A stretch of DNA of 59,828 nt from contig PLRV01000074.1 of NCBI GenBank assembly GCA_003164925.1, positions 1,945-61,772 of the forward strand. Reading direction: 5' to 3'. The notes under the pieces are model-generated. The model had not been told where the DNA came from. It ran no database searches and saw nothing but the letters and a program-made list of their open reading frames with translations. Source of the stretch: Caulobacteraceae bacterium. GTDB taxonomy: Bacteria > Pseudomonadota > Alphaproteobacteria > Caulobacterales > Caulobacteraceae. Positions 1 to 8,647 of this stretch are shown here, piece after piece. Made by a program: the position numbers and the translations under genes. Position 1 is the first letter of the stretch. The number at the start of each line of letters is the position of its first letter.

Positions 1-636
1 TATTGGAAGACCTTCTTCTCCGATGCGGACGCGGTGTTTGACCGCGAGCTGACCATCGACGTGTCCAAGATCGCCCCCACCGTCACCTGGGGCACCAGCC
101 CCGAGGACGTGGTCGCGGTGGATGGCCAGGTGCCCTCGCCCGAGAGTTTCGCGAGCGAGGACAAGCAGGCGGGCGCGCGCCGGGCGCTGGAATACATGGG
201 CCTGACCGCCGGCCAGAAGATCACCGACGCCAAGGTGCAGCGGGTGTTCATCGGATCCTGCACCAACAGCCGGATCGAGGACCTGCGCCAGGCGTCCCAG
301 ATCGCGCAAAAGGCCCTGGACCTGGGGCTGAAGGTGGCTCCGGGCGTGCGCGCCATGGTGGTGCCGGGCTCGGGCCTGGTCAAGGAAGAGGCGGAAGCCG
401 AAGGCCTCGACAAGGTGTTCATCGCCGCAGGGTTCGAATGGCGCGAGCCGGGTTGCTCCATGTGCCTGGGCATGAACCCGGACCGCCTGGTTCCGGAGGA
501 GCGCTGCGCCTCCACCTCCAACCGCAACTTCGAGGGCCGCCAGGGCCGAGGCGGGCGCACCCACCTGATGAGCCCCGCCATGGCCGCCGCCGCCGCCATC
601 CGCGGCCACATCGCCGACGTGCGGGAGTTTCTGTGA
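1..636 (+). CDS. leuC: 3-isopropylmalate dehydratase large subunit, C-terminal part
   Basis: This is the 3' end of the aconitase-family subunit that isomerises 2- and 3-isopropylmalate in leucine synthesis; it works in the cytoplasm as a heterodimer with LeuD. The reading frame is open from base 1, so the gene begins outside the window; about 211 residues are visible. The [4Fe-4S] ligand cysteines are present: one in GSCTNS (codon 259-261) and two in GCSMC (codons 454-456 and 463-465). The stop TGA overlaps the leuD start by one base (TGATG), so translation is probably coupled. Identity is certain from the motifs and from the adjoining leuD and leuB. Confidence 0.97.
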   Translation, partial: YWKTFFSDADAVFDRELTIDVSKIAPTVTWGTSPEDVVAVDGQVPSPESFASEDKQAGARRALEYMGLTAGQKITDAKVQRVFIGSCTNSRIEDLRQASQIAQKALDLGLKVAPGVRAMVVPGSGLVKEEAEAEGLDKVFIAAGFEWREPGCSMCLGMNPDRLVPEERCASTSNRNFEGRQGRGGRTHLMSPAMAAAAAIRGHIADVREFL

Positions 637-1241
637 TGCGCAAGTTTGAACAGCTTCAGGGCGTGGCCGCGCCCCTGCCGGCGGCCAACATCGACACCGA
701 CCAGATCATCCCCAAGCAGTTCCTCAAGACGGTGGAGCGCGAGGGTCTGGGCAAGGGGCTGTTCTACGACTTCCGCTTCGACCTGGAGGGCAAGGAAAAG
801 CCTGAGTTCGTGCTCAACCAGCCGGCCTACAAGGGCGCGCGCATCCTGATCGCGGGCGACAACTTCGGCTGCGGCTCATCGCGAGAACATGCGCCCTGGG
901 CGCTGGATGACTTCGGAATCCGCTGCGTTGTGTCCACCAGCTTCGCCGACATCTTCTACAACAATTGCTTCCAGAACGGCCTGTTGCCGGTCGTCGTGAC
1001 GGCCGAGGAACTGCACCTCCTCATGGGCGAGGCCAAGGGCGGCAACCACGTGTTCGCCGTGGACCTGCAAGCCCAGACGATTTGCGCGCCCTCCGGCGCG
1101 ATCGTGTCGTTCGAGATCGACGCCGGCCGCAAGGAGAAGCTGATCAAGGGCCTTGACGCCATCGGCGAGACCCTGGAGCACGCCGCCGACATCGACCTGT
1201 ACGAAGAAAAGCAGCGCCGGGCCCGGCCCTGGGCGGCTTGA
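636..1241 (+). CDS. leuD: 3-isopropylmalate dehydratase small subunit
   Basis: 201 residues, the usual size for LeuD, the swivelling-domain partner of LeuC in the second step of leucine synthesis. The family signatures [12 protein letters not shown] near the N-terminus and the substrate loop [13 protein letters not shown] are intact. The start chosen is the ATG at 636, which overlaps the leuC stop; the same frame is open further upstream, but only inside leuC. A tandem 39-bp duplication follows the stop codon. Confidence 0.97.
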   Translation: MRKFEQLQGVAAPLPAANIDTDQIIPKQFLKTVEREGLGKGLFYDFRFDLEGKEKPEFVLNQPAYKGARILIAGDNFGCGSSREHAPWALDDFGIRCVVSTSFADIFYNNCFQNGLLPVVVTAEELHLLMGEAKGGNHVFAVDLQAQTICAPSGAIVSFEIDAGRKEKLIKGLDAIGETLEHAADIDLYEEKQRRARPWAA

Positions 1242-1246
1242 CCAGC

Positions 1247-1325
1247 GCTCAAGCAGGCCGCAGGCCGATAGCGTAAAACAAGAAATGCTCAAGCAGGCCG
1301 CAGGCCGATAGCGCAAAACAAGAAA
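1247..1325. repeat. Tandem duplication of a 39-bp intergenic unit
   Basis: Two adjacent 39-bp units (1247-1285 and 1287-1325) differ at one position (gcgT versus gcgC) and are separated by one base, giving a period of 40. They fill nearly all of the leuD-monooxygenase gap. The second unit ends just before the start region of the 1335 gene, so the duplication lengthens the leader or spacer. The near-identity suggests a recent duplication. No function is evident. Confidence 0.9.
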
Positions 1326-1334
1326 GACCAAGGC

Positions 1335-1634
1335 ATGATCGTGATTTCCGGGACAGTCCGCATCCCCGCGGACAAAGTCGCCGCCGCCCGCCCTGCGATA
1401 CGCGCCCTGGTCGAGGCGACCCGCCGCGAGGATGGCTGCATCGCCTACAGTTTCGGCGAGGACGTGACCGAACCGGGCCGCATCATCATCGCCGAGACCT
1501 GGCGCGACCAAGCGGCGCTAGACGCCCACTTTTCCGCCCCGCATTTCATCGCCTGGCGCGCGGCCGGCGCCGAACTTGGGGTGTCCGAGCGCGCCCTGAC
1601 CATTTACGAGATCGCCTCCTCCAGGTCGCTTTAG
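1335..1634 (+). CDS. Antibiotic biosynthesis monooxygenase (ABM) domain protein, putative quinol monooxygenase
   Basis: A 99-residue protein with the compact ABM ferredoxin-like fold pattern: an initial strand ([12 protein letters not shown]), a helix rich in Ala/Arg, the [15 protein letters not shown] segment, and the closing [18 protein letters not shown] motif seen in YgiN-like proteins. Relatives act without cofactors as quinol or polyketide oxygenases; the substrate here is unknown. It is embedded between leuD and leuB, on the same strand with small gaps, so it is probably co-transcribed with the leucine genes, although a biochemical link is not apparent. Confidence 0.8.
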   Translation: MIVISGTVRIPADKVAAARPAIRALVEATRREDGCIAYSFGEDVTEPGRIIIAETWRDQAALDAHFSAPHFIAWRAAGAELGVSERALTIYEIASSRSL

Positions 1635-1644
1635 AGAAAAACCC

Positions 1645-2724
1645 ATGCCCCAGACCAACACCCCCCGGCTTCTGCTCTTGCCGGGCGACGGCATCGGCCC
1701 GGAAGTGATCGGGCAGGTCAAGCGCGTGGCCGCCTGGCTGGCCGAGCACGCGGACCTGCAGCTCGACATTGAGGAGCGGCCGTTTGGCGGGACCAGCTAT
1801 GACCTTTACGGGACGCCGCTGTCCGACGAGGCCCGCGACCTGGCCTTGAGCAGCCAGGCGGTGCTGATGGGCGCTGTGGGCGGGCCGCAGTGGGACGCCG
1901 TCCCACGCGATAAACGGCCCGAAGCGGGGCTGCTGGGGCTGCGCAAGGCGATGGACGCCTTCGCCAACCTCAGGCCCGCCCTGTGCTTCGAGGCCCTGGC
2001 CGACGCCTCGACCCTCAAGCGCGAGATCGTCGCCGGGCTCGACATCATGATCGTGCGCGAGCTGACCTCAGGCGTCTATTTCGGCGACAAGGGGATCGAT
2101 AACAACACGCCCAGCGGCGAGAAGCGCGGCTTCGACCTGCAGGTGTATACCCAGAGCGAGATCGAGCGGGTGGCGCGGGTGGCCTTCGAGCTGGCGCGCA
2201 GCCGCCGCAATAAGGTGACCTCGGCGGAAAAGTCCAATGTGATGGATTCGGGGCTGTTCTGGCGCCAGGTGGTCACCGCCCTGCACGCCCGCGATTACCC
2301 AGACGTGCAGCTGGAGCACATGCTGGCGGACAACGCCGCCATGCAGCTGGTCAAGAACCCCAAGCAGTTCGACGTGATCGTCACCGACAACCTGTTCGGC
2401 GACATCCTGTCGGACGAGGCCTCCATGCTCACCGGCTCCATCGGGCTTTTACCGTCCGCCGCGCTGTCGACGGCGGGACGGCCTGGCCTGTACGAACCCG
2501 TGCACGGTTCGGCGCCCGACATCGCCGGCAAGGGTCTGGCCAATCCCCTGGCCGCGATCCTGTCCTTCGGCATGGCCCTGCGCTGGTCGCTGGGGCGGCC
2601 GGACCTGGACCAGCGGCTCTATGCGGCGGTCACGGCGGCGCTGGACAAGGGCGTGCGCACGGGCGACCTAGGCGGACGCAACACCACTTCGGAGATGGGC
2701 GATGCGGTGCTTGCCGCTTTGTAG
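1645..2724 (+). CDS. leuB: 3-isopropylmalate dehydrogenase
   Basis: 359 residues. It catalyses the NAD-dependent oxidative decarboxylation of 3-isopropylmalate, the third committed step of leucine synthesis. The protein shows the decarboxylating dehydrogenase layout: [11 protein letters not shown] at the N-terminus, the substrate arginine region ([10 protein letters not shown]), the Asp-rich metal segment ([17 protein letters not shown]) and the NAD loop [14 protein letters not shown]. It starts 10 bases after the monooxygenase stop and is the last gene of the leu cluster; a CcrM-site repeat follows. Confidence 0.97.
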   Translation: MPQTNTPRLLLLPGDGIGPEVIGQVKRVAAWLAEHADLQLDIEERPFGGTSYDLYGTPLSDEARDLALSSQAVLMGAVGGPQWDAVPRDKRPEAGLLGLRKAMDAFANLRPALCFEALADASTLKREIVAGLDIMIVRELTSGVYFGDKGIDNNTPSGEKRGFDLQVYTQSEIERVARVAFELARSRRNKVTSAEKSNVMDSGLFWRQVVTALHARDYPDVQLEHMLADNAAMQLVKNPKQFDVIVTDNLFGDILSDEASMLTGSIGLLPSAALSTAGRPGLYEPVHGSAPDIAGKGLANPLAAILSFGMALRWSLGRPDLDQRLYAAVTAALDKGVRTGDLGGRNTTSEMGDAVLAAL

Positions 2725-2738
2725 CTATCCGGAGGGCC

Positions 2739-2841
2739 TAGAGCCTGATGGCTTCATCTTGAAGCCTGAATCAGGCTCTGCACCTTGGAATCCAGAGAAC
2801 GATTCAGCGTTTAGGCGATCCCCCAAACCCATCGTGTTCTA
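2739..2841 (+). repeat. Nested-palindrome GANTC intergenic repeat, copy A
   Basis: First copy of a dispersed family. Module 1 (2740-2779) pairs AGAGCCTGAT with ATCAGGCTCT and, inside that, GGCTTCA with TGAAGCC. Module 2 (about 2795-2841) carries GATTCAGCGTTTAGGCGAT and ends ATCGTGTTCTA; its inner stem is eroded here. Several GANTC sites (GAATC, GATTC) are present. The copy separates leuB from the next gene, whose ribosome site AAGGAGGGG begins at the last base of the repeat. Confidence 0.85.
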
Positions 2842-2854
2842 AGGAGGGGCTGAC

Positions 2855-3826
2855 ATGTCCATCGCCGCCATCCTTCGCCGCGCCCTGCTGATCCTGACCC
2901 TGGCCGGTCCGGCCTGGGGCCAGACGCCGCCGGCGTCCGATTCCGCGCCGGCGTCGGACACTCCGGTGTCAGAGATCGAGATCATTGCCCATCTGCCCGG
3001 GCCCGCCCTGTGGCGCGTGTCCACGCCCAAGTCCGAGCTGTGGATCGTCGGCCTGGCCGGACCGACGCCCAAGCGGCTGGAGTGGGACACCCGCCGGGTC
3101 GAAGCGGCGCTGGACGGGGCGCACGAACTGATCCTGCCGCCCGGCGCCTCGATCGGCATGCTCGACATGGTGGGCCTGCTGCTCGATCCCAGCCATCGTT
3201 ACCATTACCCCGGCGGCCAGACCCTGCGCGGCGCCATGAGCCCGGACCAGCGGCGGAAGTTCGACGCCGCGGCCGCCTCCGTGGGCCAGGACCCGGCCCA
3301 CTACGATCATTGGCGTCCGCTGGTGGTGTTCATCGCGCTCGTGGCGGACGCTCAGAAGCACGACGGGCTCAATATGGAAGGGCCGCAGAAGACCCTGATG
3401 CACCTGGCTGAGGCCAAGAAGGTCCCCACGCGTCGGCTGACCAACTACTCCACCGGCTCCATGATCCAGGCTTTCAAGGACGCCTCTCCCCAGGACCAGG
3501 AAAGGTGCCTGGCCCTGGCGGTGGACATGGCCCCGCGCCTGCCGGCCTTTTCCGCCCGGCTGGGCGAGGCGTGGGCGCACGGTCAGGTGGACGCCGCCCT
3601 GGGGGACCAGGCTGAGATCGTCTCGGACGCCTGCTTCACCTCCACGCCCGGATTCCGGCGGCTTGAGGACCGGCGCATGCAGGATTGGGCCAAGGGCCTG
3701 GCCCAGACCCTGCAGCAACCCGGCAAGACCGTATTGGCCATCGACATCCGCAGCCTGACAAGCCCGGGCGGGCTTTTGGAACAGCTCAAGGCTCAGGGGC
3801 TGGAGGTCACGGGGCGGGCTTATTAG
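2855..3826 (+). CDS. TraB/GumN-like exported protein
   Basis: 323 residues with an N-terminal signal peptide (basic start, hydrophobic stretch about 10-20, cleavage near AWGQ). The body resembles the TraB/GumN family: the ALWRVSTPKSELWIVGLAG opening corresponds to the family's LW.i....s.iyLlGT segment, but the usual GxxH histidine is not obvious, so catalytic ability is uncertain. The C-terminal strand (KTVLAIDIRSLTSPGGLLEQLKAQG) matches the family's closing motif. A strong AAGGAGG site supports the ATG at 2855. It is flanked by repeats on both sides and is probably a single-gene unit. Function is unknown. Confidence 0.65.
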   Translation: MSIAAILRRALLILTLAGPAWGQTPPASDSAPASDTPVSEIEIIAHLPGPALWRVSTPKSELWIVGLAGPTPKRLEWDTRRVEAALDGAHELILPPGASIGMLDMVGLLLDPSHRYHYPGGQTLRGAMSPDQRRKFDAAAASVGQDPAHYDHWRPLVVFIALVADAQKHDGLNMEGPQKTLMHLAEAKKVPTRRLTNYSTGSMIQAFKDASPQDQERCLALAVDMAPRLPAFSARLGEAWAHGQVDAALGDQAEIVSDACFTSTPGFRRLEDRRMQDWAKGLAQTLQQPGKTVLAIDIRSLTSPGGLLEQLKAQGLEVTGRAY

Positions 3827-3833
3827 GCGCCCC

Positions 3834-3881
3834 CGATTCAAAAATGGGGAGCCTAATCCAGGCTCCAAGATGAAGCCGTTT
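3834..3881 (-). repeat. Degenerate reverse-oriented module 1 of the GANTC repeat, copy B
   Basis: Read on the minus strand this stretch follows the order seen in other copies: ACGGCTTCATCTTG, GAGCCTGGATTAGGCTC, then ATTTTTGAATC. The match to copies C and G is clear although eroded. It keeps one GANTC (gattc at 3835-3839) and sits between the TraB-like gene and asd. Confidence 0.6.
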
Positions 3882-3952
3882 GCCTCTGGCGCCTTGCGAA
3901 AAAGCCGTTGAGGGCGTAACTGCCCCTTCCTTCAGAATACGGGAGATTTCCT

Positions 3953-4981
3953 ATGGGCTACCGGCTCGCCGTAGTCGGCGCCACGGGCAACGTGGGCCGA
4001 GAAATGATGGCGATCCTCGAGGAAGTGAACTTCCCCGTGGACGAAATCTTCGCCGTGGCCTCGCGCAAATCCATGGGCATGGAAGTGTCCTTCGCCGACC
4101 GGACCCTCAAGTGCAAGGACCTGGAGCAGTTCGACTTCTCCAAGATCGACATCGTGCTGATGTCCGCCGGCGGCGACGTGTCCAAGGCCTGGTCGGAAAA
4201 GATCGGCAAGGCCGGTCCGGTAGTGATCGACAACTCCTCGGCTTGGCGCATGCACCCCGACGTGCCGCTGATCGTGCCCGAGGTGAACCCCGACGCCATC
4301 GAGGGCTTCCGCAAGAAGAACATCATCGCCAATCCGAACTGCTCCACCGCCCAGCTGGTGGTGGCGCTCGCCCCCCTGCACGAGGAGGCGCGGATCAAGC
4401 GCGTGGTGGTCTCGACCTATCAGTCCGTTTCCGGCGCCGGCAAGGCGGGCATGGACGAGCTGTGGGATCAGACCAAGGCCATCTACGGCCTGGGCGACGC
4501 CACGCCCAAGAAGTTCACCAAACAGATCGCCTTCAACGCCATTCCCCACATCGACGTGTTCCTGCCGGACGGCTCGACCAAGGAAGAGTGGAAGATGGCG
4601 GCCGAGACCAAGAAGATCCTCGACCCCAAGATCGAGCTGACCGCCACCTGCGTGCGCGTGCCGGTGTTCGTGGGCCACTCCGAGGCGGTCAATATCGAGT
4701 TCCACAGCCCGATCACCGAGGACGAGGCCCGCGAGATCCTGCGCGAGTCGCCGGGCATTGTGGTGGTCGATAAGCGCGAGGACGGCGGCTACATCACCCC
4801 GGTGGACTGCGCCGGCGAGTTCCCGGTCTACATCAGCCGCATCCGCAAGGATCCGACGGTGGAGCACGGCCTCAATCTCTGGTGTGTCTCCGATAACCTG
4901 CGCAAGGGCGCGGCGCTCAACGCCGTGCAGATCGCCCAGCTTCTGGACGAGCGTGGTCTTTTGGAACGCGCGTCGGCCTGA
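3953..4981 (+). CDS. asd: Aspartate-semialdehyde dehydrogenase
   Basis: 342 residues. It reduces beta-aspartyl phosphate to aspartate semialdehyde, the branch point to lysine/diaminopimelate, threonine and methionine. Evidence: the N-terminal nucleotide loop VVGATGNVGREM, the catalytic cysteine in NPNCSTAQ, and the active-site stretch including RVPVFVGHSEAVNIEF. Length is normal. The ATG at 3953 is preceded by GGGAGA. Its downstream neighbour is convergent. Confidence 0.97.
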   Translation: MGYRLAVVGATGNVGREMMAILEEVNFPVDEIFAVASRKSMGMEVSFADRTLKCKDLEQFDFSKIDIVLMSAGGDVSKAWSEKIGKAGPVVIDNSSAWRMHPDVPLIVPEVNPDAIEGFRKKNIIANPNCSTAQLVVALAPLHEEARIKRVVVSTYQSVSGAGKAGMDELWDQTKAIYGLGDATPKKFTKQIAFNAIPHIDVFLPDGSTKEEWKMAAETKKILDPKIELTATCVRVPVFVGHSEAVNIEFHSPITEDEAREILRESPGIVVVDKREDGGYITPVDCAGEFPVYISRIRKDPTVEHGLNLWCVSDNLRKGAALNAVQIAQLLDERGLLERASA

Positions 4982-5012
4982 ACCGGCTTGGGCGGCTCTT
5001 CAGAGCCCCGCC

Positions 5013-6143
5013 TCACAAACAGCCGTACAGGGAGTCGATCAGACGCCGCGCCCGCGGATCGCCGATCAGGTGCGCGGATTGGCGGTTCATGACATAGGCG
5101 AAGGATAGCCGCCGTTCGGGGTCGGCCGCCACGCACGAGCCGCCCCAGCCGGAGTGGCCGAAGGCGTGCTGGGACGGGCCGTAAATGCCCAGACCCTGGT
5201 TGCGCAGGAAGCCCGCGCCCCAGGTCAGGTCGAAGGGCAGCACGAGGTCCTGGCCGGTGATGCGGCCGCGCGCGGCCTCCTGGGCCAGGCCCGGAGCCAG
5301 CACCTCACGTCCGTCCAGTTGGCCGTCGCAGGCCAGGATGGCGGCCATGCGCGCCAGGGCCGCGGCGGTGGCGTGACCGTTACTGGCGGGCAGTTCGGCC
5401 CCGCGCCAGCGGCGCAGGTCCTTGGCCGGCGCCGCCGACCAGGGCTTGAAAAAAGCCAGAGTCTTGGCCTCGGTCAGCTTGCCCAGGTCCGGCAGGGCCG
5501 GCGGGCGCACGGTTTCGGCCACGCGATGGTCTTCGCTCTGCGGCAGGCCGATCCACAGCTCCAGGCCGAAGGGTTCGCAAAGTTCCTCGCGCAGGGCCTG
5601 GCCGAGGGGGCGCCCGTCGGCGCGGCGAAACAGCTCGCCGGCCAGATGGCCGAAGGTGGAGGGGTGATAGCCGCTGGCGGTTCCCGGCGGCCACAGGGGC
5701 TCAGCCGCCGTCAGGCGCGCGCACATGGCGTCCCAATCGAACCAATCCTGCGGGTCGAAGGCCTCGCGCAGGCCGCAAAGGCCCGCCTGGTGCGACAGCA
5801 CCTGCTCGACCGTGAGCCCCGATTTGCCCTTTTGGGCGAAGTCCGGCCAAAGCTGGGCGGCGGGCTGGCCGTAGTCCAGGTCCCCCTGGCCCACCCGCCA
5901 GGCGCACATGAGGGCCGCGGCCGCCTTGCTGGAGGAGAAGATGGGCGTCAAGGTCGTCTGGTCGAATGGCTGCGTGCAGGACCGGTCGGCATGGCCGGCC
6001 CACAGGTCCAGCACGATCTCGCCCTCGATGGCGGCGCAGAAGCGCGCGCCCAGCTCGGGAAAGTCGCCTTCGAAATTGGCCGCGAAGGCGCGGCGGACCG
6101 GCTCTAAGCGGGCCGGGCACAGCCCCGCGACGGCGATGGTCAC
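5013..6143 (-). CDS. Serine hydrolase of the beta-lactamase/EstB family
   Basis: 376 residues from a GTG start at 6143. The class C beta-lactamase-like fold is indicated by the S-x-x-K nucleophile motif (Ser70-Ser-Ser-Lys73), Tyr159 in GYHPS where penicillin-recognising enzymes have YxN, and a late HSGWGG motif in place of KTG. Such proteins are often esterases or amidases rather than true lactamases. No signal peptide is visible, so it is probably cytoplasmic. The GTG overlaps the stop of pdxY (GTGA), implying coupled translation; the frame is open further upstream only within pdxY. Substrate unknown. Confidence 0.85.
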   Translation of the reverse strand: MTIAVAGLCPARLEPVRRAFAANFEGDFPELGARFCAAIEGEIVLDLWAGHADRSCTQPFDQTTLTPIFSSSKAAAALMCAWRVGQGDLDYGQPAAQLWPDFAQKGKSGLTVEQVLSHQAGLCGLREAFDPQDWFDWDAMCARLTAAEPLWPPGTASGYHPSTFGHLAGELFRRADGRPLGQALREELCEPFGLELWIGLPQSEDHRVAETVRPPALPDLGKLTEAKTLAFFKPWSAAPAKDLRRWRGAELPASNGHATAAALARMAAILACDGQLDGREVLAPGLAQEAARGRITGQDLVLPFDLTWGAGFLRNQGLGIYGPSQHAFGHSGWGGSCVAADPERRLSFAYVMNRQSAHLIGDPRARRLIDSLYGCL

Positions 6144-6991
6144 GCCAGCCGCTCCATTCGCACCGCCGTGGACACCCCCTTGAGCCGCGAGCCCATCTCG
6201 CTCACCGGCAGCTCCGGATACCGGCGCGAATTGGCGTAGGAAATGGTTTCCCATACCCCGCCCACGGCCCGCGCCAGGGCGTAGGAGATGGGCTGGCCAT
6301 CCAGCAGGGAAGCGGCGAACAGGGCGGTGAGCAGGTCGCCGGATCCGCTGGGGGCGCTGGGCGCGAGAACATGAGCGGCCAGCCACGCCTGGCGCCGGTC
6401 GGCATAGACCACGCCGATCTCCGGCCCGCGGGGCACCGAGGACACCAGCACCGGCTTGCCCAGCACCAGGGCGGCGGAGACCGCGCCCGCCGGGTCCTTG
6501 ATCTGGGTATGCGACAGCCGCTCCAGCTCCCAGCAGTTGGGCGCCACGATGTCCGCGCGCGCGATCAGCTCATCGGCGATGGCCGCGGCGGTCTCGACGT
6601 CCACGTAAAGGCCCTTGCCGGCGTCGCCCATCACCGGATCGACGATGATCAGGGGCTTTTTCTGTGGCTCATCCCCCGTGCGAGGGGTGGCGCGTATGGC
6701 GTCGATGGTGCGGGCGGCGGCGCGCACCTGGGCGGCGCTGGCGAAATAGCCGGTGATGACCAGGTCGATCTGGCCGAACAGGCCGTTGGCCTCCACCCCG
6801 TCGAGCATGCCCTCGAAGGCTTCCACCGGCACCAAGGCGCCGCCGGGCGCGCCCCAGCCGGGATGGCGGCCGAACAGCACGGTGGGCGCCAGGATGGTGT
6901 CGATGCGGAAGGCGGCCAGGGCCAGCACCTGCACGGTGCCGCCAACGCTGCTGGCGGCCACATGGCTCGATAGGATCAGGGCGGTGGCCAT
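6140..6991 (-). CDS. pdxY: Pyridoxal kinase
   Basis: 283 residues, ribokinase-fold. It phosphorylates pyridoxal in vitamin B6 salvage. The order of motifs is that of PdxY: an early SSHVAASSVGG substrate segment, the GHP-like FGRHPGWG loop, VDPVMGD, and the anion-hole/catalytic SGSGD at residues 215-219 (Asp219 as base; most homologues have GTGD). It is transcribed leftward ahead of the serine hydrolase, with a 4-base overlap. Confidence 0.93.
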   Translation of the reverse strand: MATALILSSHVAASSVGGTVQVLALAAFRIDTILAPTVLFGRHPGWGAPGGALVPVEAFEGMLDGVEANGLFGQIDLVITGYFASAAQVRAAARTIDAIRATPRTGDEPQKKPLIIVDPVMGDAGKGLYVDVETAAAIADELIARADIVAPNCWELERLSHTQIKDPAGAVSAALVLGKPVLVSSVPRGPEIGVVYADRRQAWLAAHVLAPSAPSGSGDLLTALFAASLLDGQPISYALARAVGGVWETISYANSRRYPELPVSEMGSRLKGVSTAVRMERLA

Positions 6992-7097
6992 GAGGCTCCC
7001 ATAGTCCGGTTCAGCGCGGGCTGAAACAGTCCAGCCCCTAGGCCGCTCTACCTTACAATTCTATGGCAAAGCCTAATGCGCCGCCTGATCAATCGAC

Positions 7098-8489
7098 TCA
7101 GTAGCGATAATGATCGGGTTTGAACGGCCCTTCGACCGTCACGCCGATATAGGCGGCCTGGTCGGGCTTGAGCTGCGTGAGGGCGGCGCCCAGCTTGCCC
7201 AGGTGCAGCATGGCCACCTTCTCGTCCAGGCGCTTGGGCAGGGTGTAGACCTTGTTCCCATAGGCCACGCGGTTGGTCCACAGCTCGATCTGGGCCAGGG
7301 TCTGGTTGGTGAAGGACGCGCTCATGACGAAGGACGGGTGGCCCGTGGCGTTGCCCAGGTTCACCAGGCGCCCCTCCGACAGCAGGATGATCTTGTTGCC
7401 GTCGGGGAACTCCACATGGTGGACCTGCGGCTTGATCTCGTCCCACTTGAAATTGCGCAGGGCGGCGACCTGAATTTCGGCGTCGAAGTGCCCGATGTTG
7501 CAGACGATGGCGTTGTTTTTCATCCCCCGCATATGCTCGAGGGTGATGACGTCCTTGTTGCCGGTGGCGGTGACGAAGATATCGCCGTCCTTCAGGGCGC
7601 CCTCCATGGTGCGCACCTCATAGCCTTCCATGGCCGCCTGCAGGGCGCAGATGGGATCGACCTCGGTGACGATCACCCGCGCGCCGCCCTGGCGCAGGGA
7701 GGCTGCCGAGCCCTTGCCCACGTCGCCGTAACCGGCCACCACCGCCACCTTGCCCGACAGCATCACGTCGGTGCCGCGGCGGATGGCGTCGACCAGGCTC
7801 TCGCGACAGCCATAGAGATTGTCGAACTTGGACTTGGTCACGCTGTCGTTGACGTTGATCGCGGGGAACGGCAGATCGCCCTTCTCGGCCATCTGATACA
7901 GGCGGTGCACGCCGGTGGTGGTCTCTTCCGAAACGCCAGTGACGCTATCGCGAATGGCCGAATAGAAGCCCGGCTTTTCCTTCAGATAGCGCTTCATCAC
8001 CGCGTACAGGCATTCCTCTTCCTCGTTCTGCGGATGGTCCAGCAGCGAGGGGTCCTGTTCGGCCTTGGGACCCAGCACGCACAGCAGGGTGGCGTCCCCG
8101 CCGTCGTCCAGGATCAGGTTGGGATAGCCGCCGTCCGACCATTCGAAGATGCGGTGGGCATAGTCCCAATATTCCATCAGGGTTTCGCCCTTGACCGCGA
8201 ACACCGGCGTGCCGGTGGCGGCGATGGCGGCGGCGGCGTGGTCCTGGGTGGAGAAGATGTTGCACGAGGCCCAGCGCACGTCCGCGCCCAGAGCCTGCAG
8301 CGTTTCGATCAACACGGCGGTCTGGATGGTCATGTGCAGCGAGCCGGCGATGCGGGCGCCCTTGAGCGGCTTGTCCTGGCCGAACTCGGCGCGCAGGGCC
8401 ATCAGCCCCGGCATCTCGGTCTCGGCGATGGCGATCTCCTTGCGGCCCCAGTCGGCCAGGGCAAGGTCGCGCACGATATAGTCGGCCAT
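7098..8489 (-). CDS. ahcY: Adenosylhomocysteinase
   Basis: 463 residues. It hydrolyses S-adenosylhomocysteine to adenosine and homocysteine, relieving inhibition of methyltransferases. The signatures are complete: [15 protein letters not shown], the NAD loop [10 protein letters not shown], and the C-terminal KPDHYRY tail of the family. The start is ATG 8489 (MADYIVRDL), preceded by AAAGGAG; the frame is open to 8615, but that extension crosses the operator and lacks family similarity. A palindromic operator lies 60 bp upstream, suggesting control by the methionine/SAH cycle. Confidence 0.97.
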   Translation of the reverse strand: MADYIVRDLALADWGRKEIAIAETEMPGLMALRAEFGQDKPLKGARIAGSLHMTIQTAVLIETLQALGADVRWASCNIFSTQDHAAAAIAATGTPVFAVKGETLMEYWDYAHRIFEWSDGGYPNLILDDGGDATLLCVLGPKAEQDPSLLDHPQNEEEECLYAVMKRYLKEKPGFYSAIRDSVTGVSEETTTGVHRLYQMAEKGDLPFPAINVNDSVTKSKFDNLYGCRESLVDAIRRGTDVMLSGKVAVVAGYGDVGKGSAASLRQGGARVIVTEVDPICALQAAMEGYEVRTMEGALKDGDIFVTATGNKDVITLEHMRGMKNNAIVCNIGHFDAEIQVAALRNFKWDEIKPQVHHVEFPDGNKIILLSEGRLVNLGNATGHPSFVMSASFTNQTLAQIELWTNRVAYGNKVYTLPKRLDEKVAMLHLGKLGAALTQLKPDQAAYIGVTVEGPFKPDHYRY

Positions 8490-8548
8490 GGATCGGCTCC
8501 TTTGCAGGAGCGCACCTATAGCCGCGCCAGCGCCGACGGGCAATAATG

Positions 8549-8568
8549 ATATAAGGATATGTTTATAT
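8549..8568. promoter_or_regulatory. Candidate SAH/methionine-cycle operator of ahcY
   Basis: The 20-bp sequence ATATAAGGATATGTTTATAT is an inverted repeat (ATATAA...TTATAT with a central ATAT, 16 of 20 positions symmetric) and is conspicuously AT-rich in GC-rich surroundings. It lies 60 bp upstream of the ahcY start, where an operator or promoter is expected. ArsR-family SahR regulators control ahcY in many proteobacteria through such AT-rich palindromes; assigning it to SahR is inference, because no regulator gene is present in the window. Confidence 0.5.
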
Positions 8569-8647
8569 GAGCGGTGGACTGGCCCCGCCCGGCCAGGCGA
8601 AGAACGCTCCGCCATGGCGATTTTGGGAGTGGTCTGGCTTATTTATA

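Noticed and set aside
3880-4773. Long Arg/Gly-rich open frame overlapping asd
   Set aside because: It is a shadow of asd in another frame; composition is that of out-of-frame high-GC DNA and no domain is present.
6144-6386. N-terminal extension of the serine hydrolase
   Set aside because: It lies inside pdxY and has no family similarity; the GTG at 6143 gives a normal protein.
8490-8615. Upstream extension of ahcY
   Set aside because: It would cover the palindromic operator and the AAAGGAG ribosome site; the family starts at MADYIV.
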